From Clusia tigrina (lineage: Eukaryota > Arthropoda > Insecta > Diptera > Clusiidae): DNA of 64,000 nucleotides. A program made the position numbers and the translations under genes. Positions 29,180-41,947 of the stretch are shown here, piece by piece. The notes beneath the pieces are model-generated. The model was not told the DNA's origin and did no database searches. It saw only the letters and a program-made list of their open reading frames with translations. The stretch's first letter is position 1. Each line of letters opens with the position of its first letter. The stretch is from contig OV050030.1 in assembly GCA_920105625.2 (NCBI GenBank), positions 323,130,531-323,194,530 on the forward strand. The letters are read 5' to 3'.

Positions 29180-32093
29180 CTCTTATTTACTATGCTTAAT
29201 ATACTACAGAGAAACATGAAAGGTTACTATAATAATCTACATGAATTGTAATTATTAATATACACCCAACTGGCATTCCAGTAATGGATGATGAGTATTT
29301 TCACAATCTTTCCCGAAATGCGACCAGCAGCTAAGGCGTAGGTCTGCTGATAAAAAAAAAAATATTTTCCACAACATAATTGAAATGCCTTCGAATATCT
29401 CACTCATCGCCATAGAACTTAACCATATAATCAAATTTAAATTAGTATCTGTCTACATTCCTCCAAATCAACATTTTTGCTCAAGAGATTTATTCCAAAT
29501 CCTAGAAGCCCTCCCAACATCACACATACTAATTGATGACTTTAATTCTTGAAGTCCACTTTGGGATTCTACCTCAACTAATCAACGAGGCAAAGTGATT
29601 GAAGATTTAATCCTCTCATCAAATCTCAAAGTATAGAATTATGGATCTCCCACTCATTTTTCTACTCATAATACACTCAGAAATATAGATCTCACACTCT
29701 GTTCTTCAGACCTAGCACCCAAATGTAATTGGACTGCATTAGATAACTTACATGGTAGTGACCACTACCCAATAATAATTGAGATAAATTCTTCTACACC
29801 AATATTCAACAATAAACCAAAGCCGAGATTCAAAATCGATATAGCAAATTGGAACAAATCTGGACAGATCTGCGAACAGCTTTCCATTACTTCACCATAC
29901 TCAAGTCACATTAATTAAGAAGCGGCAAAAATCTCAAAAATTATCCAAACTGCTGCTCACCTATCTATTCCTCAAACAAAGAAAAATTATAAGAAACCTT
30001 CGGTCCCATGGTGGAGCCCAGGACTCGCAGCACTACGAACCGAAAAACAAAATTCATGGGCAATGCTCAAACGTTCTTGGTCCAGAGAAAATCTATTAAA
30101 GTACAAAAAACTGACAGCACAGTTCTTATTCAACGCAAAAAAGCAAAAAGGAGGTTCTTGGAAACTCTAACCAGCGCAATCAACTCCTTGTCGAAACATA
30201 AAAAAATTTGATGCGACATTCAAAAGCTAACTGGGACTATTAAACAAAATTCATGTGATCAAAACCAATTCTGGTCCTATATCTACACCAATCGATATTT
30301 CCAAACAGTTCGCGCGTAAATGGTCAAACTATTCTCTAGACAGTAATCTTTCTAAGGCTTTTGGCACCGAACAAAATAAAGTTGTAGTGGAGTCCAATAG
30401 CTCGCAAGTACATATGTGGTCCTTCGCTAAATATATTGAAACTGACATTTCCCAAACTGAATTTACTCTTGCTCTGAATAATACAAAAGGAAATGCATGG
30501 ACTTGACAGAATATCGTACCCAATGTGAAAAAACTTGCCTCAAGAGATGACATCGAGATTAATTGATCTTTTCAACAATATTTTGCATTATGGCATTTAC
30601 CCTCAAAGCTGGAAAATAGAGAATATTATCCCAATACCGAAACCGAAACAAGCAGAATTAGAACTACCGGGATACCGCCCTATTTCATTACTCCCCTGTA
30701 TGGGTAAACATATGGCAAAAATAGTTGCCACAAGGCTTATATGGTTCATCGAAAGAGGTAAATTTATAAACTCACATCACGTTGGATTCAAAAAGGGACA
30801 GGGTACCATGGATGCTCTTCTCTACTTCGACCATTACGTATAGAGAGCACTTTCATGCAGAAACCATATCACAGTCCTAATTTGAAAAGGCTTTCGACCG
30901 AGTAAGCCCACATATGGTACTTAAACAATTGCTCAAATGGAAAATCGGACCAAAGATATTTTATTTTGTCAAATCGTAAAATCAGAGTTACGATCGGTTC
31001 AGCTCTCTCGGGAGTTGAGCCTATCGCCAACGGAATCTCCCAAGTATTACAAGAATCCCATAGGATTCGACGAAGTCAGCAAAATTATTTCAGAAGAAAA
31101 TATATAGAACACTGCATATATGCCGACGACGTCTTCATCTTCTCATACGCAGTACTTTCACCGCTATTCTTAAAGATTTATCTAAATGGTCAAATATTTC
31201 TGGAGCGAATGTAGTGTTTAACAAACATAATTGTAAGAAGAATACATGTGCCGGTTTTGATATAAGCTTTAAATATGCAATCATTCGACTGTAAATATAC
31301 TTTTAAGGAACACTGTTGCTACATTAGGAAAAGCCTTGACATAAGATTGAATATTATAAAATTCCTTTCTTCTAAATTGTCTAGGACCCATCCCAAAACC
31401 TTACTTAGCAATTCAAGGTCACTTATCTTGTCAAAAATTTACTACGGACTGTCAATATATGGACATTATGCCTCTAGCAATATTCGACGTCTAGCCGCAC
31501 CATACCATACTGGAATAAGAAAAAGCGTACGCGCAGTCCCAACACCACCTACGAAACATATTCTACCTGAGGCAGGTGTGCCGTCAATAGAAGAAAGAGC
31601 TCAATACCCCACCTTACGTTTAATACCAAAATTATGGTCCGGATTTAGCCCTATCCTTCAAAAAGTGATCAGAAAATGTTTATATCACAAACGACCAGAT
31701 CCGATTTTTAAAACAAGAACAACTAATTATTAACCCTATTAAAAGATCTCATAATCTATATCCATCTTGGATGATCAGTGACTCATCCTTTATACTTCAT
31801 CTGTTAAAATACTTATAAAAGGCCACCGACCGCGCTACCTATCAGCAAATTTTACTGGAACATAAATAAAGATTGGAGAAATCGTGACAATACATATACA
31901 CCGACGGTTCAAAAGTATTGATGGAACTTCTTTCGCTGTAGCAAACAACAATGGTGATTTATCAAGTACCGGTCTACTCGGCAACCATTGCTCTGCATTC
32001 ACTGCTGAGCTAACGCTACTGTACCGGAACGATTTGAATGGGTGCATATATATGGGAATTATTTGAGACTGAAGCAAGCACGACATTACACAA
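29180..32093 (+). pseudogene. I-type non-LTR ORF2 (endonuclease, RT, RNase H)
   Basis: Endonuclease pieces: IIEMPSNISLIAIELNH, VSVYIPPNQHFCSRDL, LIDDFNS, GSPTHFSTHNTLRNIDLTLC and HGSDHYPIII. RT pieces: NILHYGIYPQSWKIENIIPI, GYRPISLLPCMGKHM, HHVGFKKGQGTMDAL and YADDVFIFS (near 31120). The C-terminus shows an RNase H start, YIYTDGSK, at about 31893, and HCSAFTAELT at about 31985. An RNase H after the RT is typical of the I group and separates this from the jockey copy at 19793. At least ten stops or frameshifts are present, so it is dead. No 3' tail could be defined before BEL-like sequence begins near 32096. Confidence 0.8.
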
Positions 32094-32095
32094 TG

Positions 32096-33020
32096 CTTCA
32101 CAGTGAGTCGAGTCCGGACCGAATCGCCAGATCCCCACGACGGACGACGGCGCCCCGAGGCAAAAGATAACCGAACAGACCTAATACTGCCACCACGTAT
32201 GTTCAACCTGCCACACCATCTTGGTCTTATGCTGCACAAGTGGTCCCCGCATCAGTCCAGGGATGATCCGACCTATGCCAAGCCCGAGGTCGACTACCCA
32301 AACGTGTTCTGCTTGGAACCACCATTATCCATATTTGGTGTCAGGGAGCCAATTACATGGCCCGAGCGTTGACCGACCCTGAATCGGAACGGTCATTTAT
32401 TTCCGACCGATTATAACGATGCTTGCGACTCCCTACGCGCACCGTGCATGCCCAGGTATCCGGGGAAAGCAATCTGGTGGCGGCGAACGTGACGAAAGCG
32501 TGTGACGTGATTTTTGGTTCCCTGACTCAAACTTGCGACTCATTGGTGCTGCCTAGGTTAATAGGGGAGCTAACCCGATTGGAGATGTCTATTCCTGAAA
32601 GCCTCCAATTGGCCGGCTTGAAGTTGTCCAACCAGAGCCTTTCTAACTTTTCACAGGTGGATGTCTTGATAGGGGAGATTTTTACTCAATGGTGCTGCTT
32701 GATGGACATAATCGAGATGTTATAGGTTCCTTGATTGCACCGTAGACAATATTCTTGTGGATCCTCAACAGACTCAACACGAGAACTCGCTATACTCTTG
32801 TTGTGCTACGGTGGAAATTTACCCAGGACACTCGGTTGAGGAACTCGACCAGAAGTTCTGGGAAGTTGAAGAGACACCCAAAGAGACGAAACTATCCCCC
32901 CGGAGACAATGTGTGTCTTGATATCTACACATGCACTACTTATCGGGACCCTGGCCAGAACGTTGTAGAATTACCTTTGAAACCGGGGTATCGCCCTGAA
33001 AATTCACTATACATATTTAT
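32096..33020 (+). pseudogene. BEL/Pao retrotransposon fragment (protease to pre-RT)
   Basis: In shifting frames this reads as a BEL/Pao pol N-terminus: VSGESNLVAANVTKACDVIF, then LVLPRLIGELTRLEMSIPES and VDVLIGEIFTQWC, the aspartic-protease-like region of BEL elements. The hallmark KFWEVEETPKETKLSP at about 32850-32905 precedes RT in this group, and TYRDPGQNVVELPLKPGYRP follows. No RT catalytic box and no LTRs are seen, and the DNA is GC-richer than its neighbours. It ends where the DD41D mariner begins. Confidence 0.75.
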
Positions 33021-33023
33021 ACA

Positions 33024-34305
33024 CAAAAGGTGTTTTTTTTAGACGTGTGGTTTTCAATCTGGCAATACTTTTTTCGGAGTTGGTGTTTTTGACAGCTGAC
33101 AACTGATTTATGCTCGGTTTGGTTTGCCATTTTATAGTGAATAGACTTACTCCTGAACAAAGTTTGCAAATCGTGTAAGTTTATTAACAAAATAATGGTT
33201 CGGTTCGCGTGACGCATTACGCGCTGCGTCCAATATTCGGTCGACATAATCGCCCGGCAGAGTCGGTAATTCGAACAACCATGGATCGGTTTCGCACCAC
33301 GTTTACTCTAGTGGATAATGCGCATCCTCAGAGACGCCGTACACTGCGCACCGAAGACGCTAATTGTTGCTGTGGAGCAGAGTATCGAAGAAGACCTGAA
33401 TGAGTCCATCCGCCATCGCGCTCAACAATTGGAGCTGTCCCCATCCACTTTATGGAAGATTTTGCGTAAGGATCTTGGTTTGCGGGCTTGCAAATATAAC
33501 TCGTACAAGAATTGAAGCCGAACGACCATCAAGTGCGTCGCACGTTCTGTGAATGGGCCCAAAGAAGATGGCCACCGATCCCGATTTTCACAAGAAAATT
33601 TTGTTCAGCGATGAAGCTCACTTTTAGTTGAATGGGTACGTTAATAAGCAAAATTGGCGCATTTGGAGTGAGGATAATCCACAAGCCATTGTTAAGACGC
33701 CGTTACATCCTCAAAAAGTCATTGTTTGGTGTGCTCTATGGGCAGAGGGAATCCTTAGTTCACATTTCTTCAAAAATGAAGCCAACCATACTGTTACAGT
33801 CAATGGGGAACGCTATAGAGCCATGATTAATGACTTTTTCGTGCCTGAAATGGAGGATGTTGATGTGAACGACCTTTGGTTCCAACAAGACGGCGCTACA
33901 TGACATACAGGCAACGAAACAATCAATTTATTGAATGAAACTTTTGGTGAGCGCATTATCTCGCGTCGTGGGCCTGTGGCGTGGCTTCCAAGATCGTGCG
34001 ATTTAACACCGCTGGACTATTTTTTGTGGGGTTATGTGAAGTTGCTTGTCTACGCGCCTTGGAAAAGAATATTCGGCGCGTTATTGCTGACATACGGTCC
34101 CAACTGCTGCAAAAAGTGGTCGAAAATTGGGCCTCTCGGCTGGAATTTATTCGAGGCAGTCGCGTCGGCCACTTGCCCGAAATCTTTTTTAAAACATAAT
34201 GGAAAACCCTTATCTTTATAATAAATCTAAATTATTGGCCATAACATTAAATTATATGCGTTTTATTTTTGCTTGAAAACCCAACGACTAAAAAGAATAC
34301 CCTTT
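33024..34305 (+). mobile_element. DD41D mariner-like element with both TIRs
   Basis: The 5' TIR AAAAGGTGTTTTTTTTAGAC (from 33026) pairs with the 3' end, whose reverse complement is AAAGGGTATTCTTTTTAGTC (34287-34306). Both are followed internally by a GTTTTC block. Length about 1.28 kb. It contains one transposase gene with several lesions. Unlike most mariners here, neither end touches a TA array. Confidence 0.85.
33137..34200 (+). pseudogene. DD41D mariner-like transposase pseudogene
   Basis: N-terminal region begins near NRLTPEQSLQIV, with stops, and continues ALRPIFGRHNRPAESVIRTT. The HTH region SIRHRAQQLELSPSTLWKIL is intact. First Asp: ILFSDEAHF followed by a TAG (33626). Then GYVNKQNWRIWSEDNPQAI and VIVWCALWAEGILSSHFFKN. 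Second Asp in WFQQDGAT, followed by a TGA at 33901, and third in [15 protein letters not shown], 41 residues after the second. A frameshift near 34060 and a C-terminus to PEIFFKT. All three catalytic Asp codons remain, but at least four lesions prevent a full protein. Confidence 0.85.
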
Positions 34306-34399
34306 ATCATTTTTCATCAACTTTATGCTTCACTTGAAGGCAAAAAGGTAGAAAAATTATAATTTGGATAAAAAAAATAATATCAGAAATGCATTAACA

Positions 34400-36010
34400 T
34401 AACGTAAAAATAATATAAACATAACAAAAGTTTATGCATTGTATCTTTTCGACAATAAAAGCACACGTTTGAGTAGCTCTGCAATATCACTGCTATCACT
34501 AGAATTATTTTGTTCATCATTTTGGGAATATATTCCCCTATTATTATCTCTATTTCCCTTTGTTGATTATTCAGTAGTTTTCTGTTCGAAAGTAGTTCTT
34601 AAAGATTGTTTTTGATTTTGTGATAAACCATTATAAAGTTCCCTGTAAGATGCCATTAGTAATTTCAGTTCATGTTGAAATTTCGCAGCTCCTTCCTTAT
34701 CAGGATCATGTTGTTCAAAAACCTTCTTTAATTTGAGTTGCATTTGAAACAGGAAGATTATTTTCTTCATTATCGGTATATTCTCTGTCATGATGAGTAT
34801 CACGGGTGAGGTCTATAATGTCATTTTCACTCAAGCTTTTATAAACTAACAATTCCTCTACATCTGCAGGTGATTAATCATCGAATCCATCTCCACCTAT
34901 TCTATGTGCCAATGTTATGATGTCAGTAAATTCATCGTTATTATGGATGACAGGATATTTTCTTTTGACACACTTTTGCCAAATATTTTTACAATATGAG
35001 TTTATGGTTGAAGGCTTCAATTCAGCTAATGCTAGCCCAACTTGGATAATGCAGTTAAAAATTTAAAATTTTTTCCATGCATCAATGACTGTTGATTTCT
35101 CATTATGATCTAGTTTGTCTAGCACATATTGGCATTCACGTTTTATGTAGTTAGTTTTAAATGTAGCAATTATTCCTTGGTCTATTAAGAATGTAGTATT
35201 AACCGGCAGAAAACAAAATTGAACATTTGGGTGCTCCAAGACCGGATGGTCAGGTGCATTGTCTAGAATTTAAAGCACTTTAAATTCTAGACATTTTACA
35301 TTCATATAGCGTCTAACTTTTGGGATGAGCATTTTTGAAACCATTCTATAACGATTGCACTGGTCTCCCAGGTCTTTACCATCCAATGAATTGGCAATTT
35401 ATTAAAATCATCGAACGATCTAGTAGCGTTTTTACGTTCTCCTGAAGCATTGGAACAATGTAACACGGTCCTTTGCTACTTTAAAACCACCGGCAGTTTT
35501 CTTTTTCTAAGTTTTTGAAGCATCTCCTTAGGAGCCAAATCATCTGCAGATGCAGTTTCTCCCTTAGTTTTTATATTGTGGAGAAATTTAAGAAAACCTG
35601 TCATACTACCTGTACTTGCTGAAAATTTAGTTGGTTTTGACTGCGATGAAGTGCTTGGCTCAACTTCTTTAATATTTGTATAGATTCTTAATGCTGTTTG
35701 CTTGATAGTAATTCCGTCTACTGGTATTTTTTGTGATTTATCTTCATTACCAAAGATTTTCCATCTCCTCTTTGACAACATCTCTTATGTACGAGTTTGA
35801 TTTAGCACTTATTTTTGTTCCAGAACATACAGATGTTCTAATCACAGTTTAATTTTTCTTAATCGTTCTTATGGTAGCTTCATGAATACCAAAATGCTTT
35901 CCTGCAGCCGTTGTACCTTGTCCTGTTGCAAGTTAATCTAAAATTTTAATTTTAGTATAAAAACTGTTCGCTATCCTCTTCTTATTTATTACAGGTGATT
36001 TATATGTCAT
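34400..36010 (-). pseudogene. Tigger/pogo-like DNA transposon remnant
   Basis: Minus-strand reading gives a CENP-B-like N-terminus (INKKRIANSFYTKIKILD, then ATGQGTTAAGKHFGIHEATI), followed by a second DNA-binding segment (ITIKQTALRIYTNIKE and KFSASTGSMTGFLKFLHNIK, then GETASADDLAPKEM). The DDE_1 catalytic region follows: ILDNAPDHPVLEHPNVQFCF, LPVNTTFLIDQGIIATFKTN and KKFxIFNCIIQVGLALAELK. The DNAP.H block carries the second Asp and the DQG block follows, as in Tigger/pogo transposases. Stops, frameshifts and a 15-bp local inverted duplication near 35270 show decay. TIRs were not located. Confidence 0.8.
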
Positions 36011-36342
36011 TGTATTAGGGCTACTAAACCAATCATAAATAAAATAATTTTAATTATACAGTTTAAATTATTTTTATTTTTTTCTTAAAACATTTCATTT
36101 ATTTATTGAATTCACTCATTTCGAGCCTAACAATAAGTAATTAAATCTTAAGAGCTAAATTAACTATATTTATCCCGCACCAGTGTTTGGGCTTAGTATT
36201 AAATTTCAAAACATTTATGTCTTTTAGTTTTAATCCAATTTAAATTCAATTCATTTTAGTATCTTATATAGTAATTATTTAATATTTAGTACATTTAATA
36301 TATAGGTAGGTCTGTATGTATATGTATATACGAGTATATATA
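36011..36342. other. AT-rich spacer
   Basis: No coding similarity; ends in TATATACGAGTATATATATC at the Helitron copy 2 border. Confidence 0.4.
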
Positions 36343-37209
36343 TCCATATATATAAAAATGAATGTTTGTTTGTTAGTGACGCTAAGGCTCGAAAACGGCT
36401 GGACCAATCTTGATGGAATTTTCAGAGGTTCTTCGTTGTGGATCTGGGAATGATTAGAAATAAAAAAACCTTATACTCTTCCTGAAGAAAAGTCGGAAAA
36501 TTTAAAAATTCCAAAAAGGACTTTTTTCCATACAAAGTTTTTTTTTATTTCAAATTTTTTTCCAATTGTTTGTTGCAAATCTATCGATCTCAAAACATTC
36601 GGAAAAGTCAGAAAATTCGAAAATTAGAAAAACCTAATCTCACTTTTTGTTCTCATTTTTTTTTGTATGTGCGTGGTGTTGCACGCGCACATTTAGTTTC
36701 ATATTGGTGTTGTAAGCAGGGACTGATACTCCAATAACTCAATAGATGGAGCTGTAGACGCTTATTTATTTTGACAGCTGTGTATATTGTTCTTTCTGAT
36801 TTGTTTATTCGAACAGTGCGGACACGGTCAATTGACTTTCTGACATTTTTCCAAATTTTAATTGATTTCTCGAGTTAAATTCATTACATTAAATTGTTAA
36901 ATTGTTTACATTCACGAAATATTTGATTTTAAATCTGTGGATCATCAGTTTTTGAGTGAAATTATTGACATTCAAACAAAAAAAGTGAGTTCATTATTTT
37001 CGTTTGTTGGTGAATACCTAACCTCATTTCCATTGGAATTTATTTGTGTTATTTCTTCAGCTGATTTGTAAATTATTTGAATCGTTCAATTTTGGTCGTT
37101 TGCTTTCTTTTTTTCGGCTATTAAAAAGGTAAATTATTGAAAATTATTCCGTGAAAACTTTATGTGTGTTTCATACAAAGTGATCAATTACAGATTGAAA
37201 TTTGTTACG

Positions 37210-37806
37210 ATGCCACAAAGAGGTCGCGCTAATATCAGTCGGCGTTCCCGACGTACAACGGACCAACGTAATTATACAGCACGTCGTACGGAAGAGGAAA
37301 ATGCTACTGCAAGGGAATCTGATCGAATTGAAATGATTGAACATTGTGCGCGACAATCACAAGAGGCTCACGAAGCTTACAATGAGCAACAACGATTGAG
37401 AAGAATACAAGTTCGTGCTCAGGAAATTAATGAAGCAAGAGAACAAGCGTTTGGCTGCTCAACGACAACGCCAGCAACAAAAACGATTGCCTAATTTGAA
37501 TATCGAAAGTGCAGTCTTTCGATATGAGCCGGACATTGAATACGGTGCGCATGCATCAGTTCGATTTGGTTCGATGTCTGTCGTTTGCCCGTATTGCGAT
37601 GCATTGAAATTTCCAAAAGAACCGGCGGAAAAGTGAAATTACCAGAGTTACTTCCTCCACCAGAGCCATTGCGGTCGTTCCTTTACGGTGAATCACCAAA
37701 TTCGAATAATTTTTTACAAAATTCCAAGATGTATAACGATTGTTTTCAAATGACGTCATTTGGTGGGGAAATTGTGAATGAACATAATTACAATCCCACA
37801 TTCAAG
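37210..37806 (+). pseudogene. Helitron copy 2 exon 1
   Basis: MPQRGRANISRRSRRTTDQR start, basic Gln/Arg-rich coil, then CPYCDALKFPKEPA. A one-base insertion at about 37446 (AACAAGCG for AACAACG) shifts the frame, and a 20-bp deletion at about 37626 removes the second Cys pair of the zinc-finger-like motif (GLCCAS in copy 3). The exon ends AAG before GTTAGT. Confidence 0.8.
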
Positions 37807-37885
37807 GTTAGTTCACCAACAATCTAACACTTATTATCTCGCCAATAAAATACAGAAATTAACATATTTGTCTGCAACTATACAG

Positions 37886-38329
37886 ATTCACGGGCAAATT
37901 TAGCATCTTGCTGGATCGCCGTTGCCGCATCCTGATCAAGATCACAAATATCTCCAAATATATTTCCTTGGAGATTCAAATGAAGAAGTGAATCGACGTT
38001 GTGCAATTTTCAATGCGACGAAAAGAGAAATTGTGCAGCAATTGCAAGAAATGTTGCATGAACACAACGAACTAATTCGATTATTCAAAACTTCGTTAGA
38101 AAGGATGCCATCTGATGATCACAGAATCGTCATAAAAGCGGACAAATGCCCAGCAGGCACTCATGAACGGCATTATAATGCACCGACAGCCGATGAAATA
38201 TCAATTGTTGTTGTTGGCGATAATTTAGAATCCCGTGATATTGTTATTACTCACTACAATATCCGCTTATGTTCTGCCGTGGTGAAGATGGATATCACTT
38301 GAGATACAACATGATCAATCCTGCCAATC
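37886..38329 (+). pseudogene. Helitron copy 2 exon 2
   Basis: The acceptor TATACAG at 37885 is kept here only. The reading frame continues in phase as IHGQI, then a TAG where family members have Tyr, then HLAGSPLPHPDQDHKYLQIY. This fits the conserved Helitron block missing from copies 1 and 3. A 54-bp deletion after DIVI (near 38248) and a donor changed from GGTTAGT to CGTTAGT further damage it. Confidence 0.8.
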
Positions 38330-38387
38330 GTTAGTAAAAGAAAAACAAACACTCTTGATTGTAACTTCATTTTTTGTTAACTTTGAG

Positions 38388-39850
38388 GTGTCGATGCAAA
38401 TAAAGAGGTCAGTGCAATGAACTTTTACGCGTATCGATTGATGATTCGCGAAGGAATTGACAACCATCTTTTGAGATATCGCCGATTATTTCAACAGAAT
38501 GTAGTTGATGTGTACGTGACGATGCAGACAGAACGACTATATTCACTTGCGAGATGCGGTCAATAGCGATGAAGATGTGACAAACCTTGGCCGACTCACG
38601 ATTTTGCCATCAACATACATTGGCAGCCCAAGGCACATGCACGAGTACTTGCAGGATGCGATGACATACGGTCGGAATTATGGACGGCCGGATTTGTTTG
38701 TTACATTCACTTGCAATCCAAAATGCCCACAGATAACGGAATTATTGAATCGCGGTCAATCAGCAAGTGATCGTCACGATGTCACAGCACGAGTTTTCAA
38801 ACAACAGCTACGATATTTGATGGACTTTATCGTGAAGCAACGTATATATGGTGCTGGATGCACTCTGTTGACTGGCAAAAAAGAGGTTTGCCGCACGCAC
38901 ACATTTTTCTTTGGATGGTGGACAAGATTACACCAGATCAAATTGATGACATCATTTCTGCGGAAATTCCTGATCCAGAGATAGATCCAGAATTATACGA
39001 AGTGGTGAAAACCAATATGGTTCATGGACCTTGCGGACACTACAATCCCACTTCGGTTTGTATGTCTGACAATAAATGCACGAAACACTATCCATGTGCT
39101 TTTCTTTCGGAAACGCAAACTGGAAATGATGGATATCCACTCTATCGGCGTCGCTCGTCAGACAACAATGGCAGAACATTCAGCATTCAATTTAGAGGAG
39201 TGAATATCGAAGTTGACAACACATGGATCGTACCATATTCGCCAATATTATCAAAACTCATATCAATGTTGAGTATTGCAGTTCTGTGAAATCGATCAAA
39301 TACGTTTGCAAGTACGTCACTAAAGGAAGCGACATGGCGGTTATTGGCCTAGAACGAGATGAGATCAGCAAGTATGAAATTGGTCAATACGTGAACTGCA
39401 ATGAAGCGCTTTGCAGAATATTTTCTTTTGTAATTCATGAGCGTATTCCGACTGTTGTGCATCTCGCAGTTCATTTGGAGAATGGCCAAAGAGTGTATTT
39501 CAACCCAGAGAATGCAGTACAGCGAGCGGAAACACCACCAGCAACAATATTGACGAGTTTTTTCTCAACTTGCGCCAGTGATCCGTTTGCGAGAACATTG
39601 CTTTATTCGGAAATGCCTCGATATTATACATGGAATGCATCGTCGAAGAAATGGTTACGCAGAAAGCAAGGCCAACCAGTAGATGGACATCCAGGTGTGT
39701 TCTCAACTAATGCATTAGGACGAATTTACACAATCCACCCGAAAAACGACGATTGCTTCTACCTTCGGTTGCTATTGATTAGTGTACGCGGTTCAACTTC
39801 ATTTGAGTCATTGCGTACTGTGAATGGTACAGTTTGTGCAACTTTTTGAG
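38388..39850 (+). pseudogene. Helitron copy 2 exon 3, Rep part
   Basis: MNFYAYRLMIREGIDNHLLR, then a 45-bp deletion near 38541, then the Helitron_like_N block and HUH motif GLPHAHIFLWMVDKI (38890). The Cys/His-rich segment HGPCGHYNPTSVCMSDNKC is present. A 17-bp direct duplication region near 39250 adjoins a frameshift; the two-tyrosine motif IKYVCKYVTKGSD follows (39295-39335). Ends with a frameshift after GTVCATF at 39849. All catalytic motifs are visible, but in three frames. Confidence 0.85.
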
Positions 39851-41639
39851 AAGCATGCCAGCAATTACAATTGCTGGAACATGATAATCACTGGAATCAA
39901 ACGATGGACGATGCGATAGCTACTGCGCATGCCATTGAAGTTCGCACACTTTTCGCTATAATTTGGACATGTCAGCCTTCAAATCCGCGTCAATTATGGG
40001 ATACGTACAAAAATTACATTGCCGAAGACATTTTACATCGTATTCGAGTGGCAAAATGGAATTCAGAATTGCAAATGAACGATGACATCTACAATGAAGC
40101 ATTGGTGTTGATTGAAGATTTGTGTTTGCTTATGAGTGGCAAACTATTGACTGAAATTCATATGCAAGCGCCAAATCGTTCAATCAGAGATGTACTGAAT
40201 CGTGAATTGGAACGTGAGCGTGCATACGAGAGAATAACTTTGGAACAACAAGTACAAAGAAATGTTCCATTATTGAATCAGCAGCAAAAGAGTGCGTATG
40301 ATGAATTGATGAAGGCTGTCAATGATGGAAACGGTGGACTATTTTTTCTTGATGCGCCCGGCGGAACTGGGAAAACGTTCCTGATATCATTGATTTTGGC
40401 AACAATCCGATCTCAAAATGGCATTGCGTTGGTTCTCGCATCTACTGGGATTGCTGCAACTCTACTAGAAGCTGGAAGAAAGGCACATTCGGCACTGAAA
40501 CTTCCGTTAAACATGCAAATCAATGAAACACCTGTTTGCAACATTTCAAAGCAATCAGCTATGGCAAAAGTGTTGAACAATTGTAAACTGATAGTATGGG
40601 ATGAGTGCACAATGGCTCACAAACGGTCTCTAGAAGCACTTGACAGAACAATGAAAGATCTGCGGAATAATAATCGTCGCTTTAGTGGCGCAATGATACT
40701 GTTAGCAGGCGATTTTTGACAAACACTTCCTGTTATTCCGAAATCAACAGCGGCGGATGAATTGAACGCATGTCTCAAGTCATCGTATTTGTGGCGGTAC
40801 GTGGAAACCATACGATTGACTATGAATATGCGAGTGTTCCTGCAACAGGATAGCACCACAGAAGTTTTTTCTTAAGAACTGTTAAGAATTGGAAATGGGC
40901 AAATTCCGGTTGATACTTCCAGTGGTTTGATATCAATTCCACCTGCCATTTGTCAATTCACTTCAACGAAAGCTGAGCTCTTCACGAATGTTTATCCGAA
41001 CATTGGCCAAAATTATCGTAACTACGATTGGTTGAGTGCACGCGCAATTTTAGCTGCCAAAAATACCGATGCTAATGACTTAAACTGGACGACTCAAAGT
41101 CAAATTCCGGGTGATTTGCGCTCATACAAATCGATCGATCGTGTTGAAAATGAAGACGAAGCCGTGAATTATCCAGTGGAATTTCTAAATTCTTTGGATT
41201 TGCCTGGCATGCCGCCGCAGCATTTGCGTCTCAAAGTTGGATCTGTCATTATTATGCTTCGCAATCTTCATGCGCCGAAACTGTGTAATGGAACCCGACT
41301 GATTGTGACGCAGCTATCGAATAATGTGATAGTTGCAAGAATTTTGAAAGGGACTTACAAGGGGCAAAATGCTTGATTCCAGGAATTCCTTTGAGTTCCA
41401 ATGATTTGCCATTTCAGTTCAAACTTATTCAGTTTCCAGTGAAACTTGCATTTGCGATGACAATCAACAGGTTACAAGGACAGTCGCTGGAAGTGTGTCG
41501 CATAAATCTGGAGATGCCATGTTTTTCACACGGCCAGCTATACGTGGCGTGTTCACGAGTTGGAAAACCATCTTCTCTGTACATTTACGCACCGGAACAG
41601 AAAACAAAAAATGTTGTTTATCAAGCTACGTTACATTGA
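39851..41639 (+). pseudogene. Helitron copy 2 exon 3, helicase part
   Basis: 282 codons are open from LEHDNHWNQTMDDAI through Walker A DAPGGTGKTF (40348) and VWDECTMAH (40597) to LLAGDF, where a TGA replaces the Arg codon CGA of motif III (GDFRQ) at 40717-40719. Copy 3 has the same TGA; copy 1 has CGA. The TAA after TTEVFS at 40873-40875 is shared with both other copies. A frameshift near 41370 separates the last motif, FAMTINRLQGQSLE. Ends at VVYQATLH, 41639. Confidence 0.85.
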
Positions 41640-41749
41640 AAAAAATGTAGAAAAATCGCAAATAAATTATATTCAACACAATATAAATTCAACTTTCTTT
41701 TCTTTTCAAAACACATAATTTCACGCAGGGCAACGCCTGCGGGGTCAGC

Positions 41750-41944
<195 letters not shown>

Positions 41945-41947
<3 letters not shown>

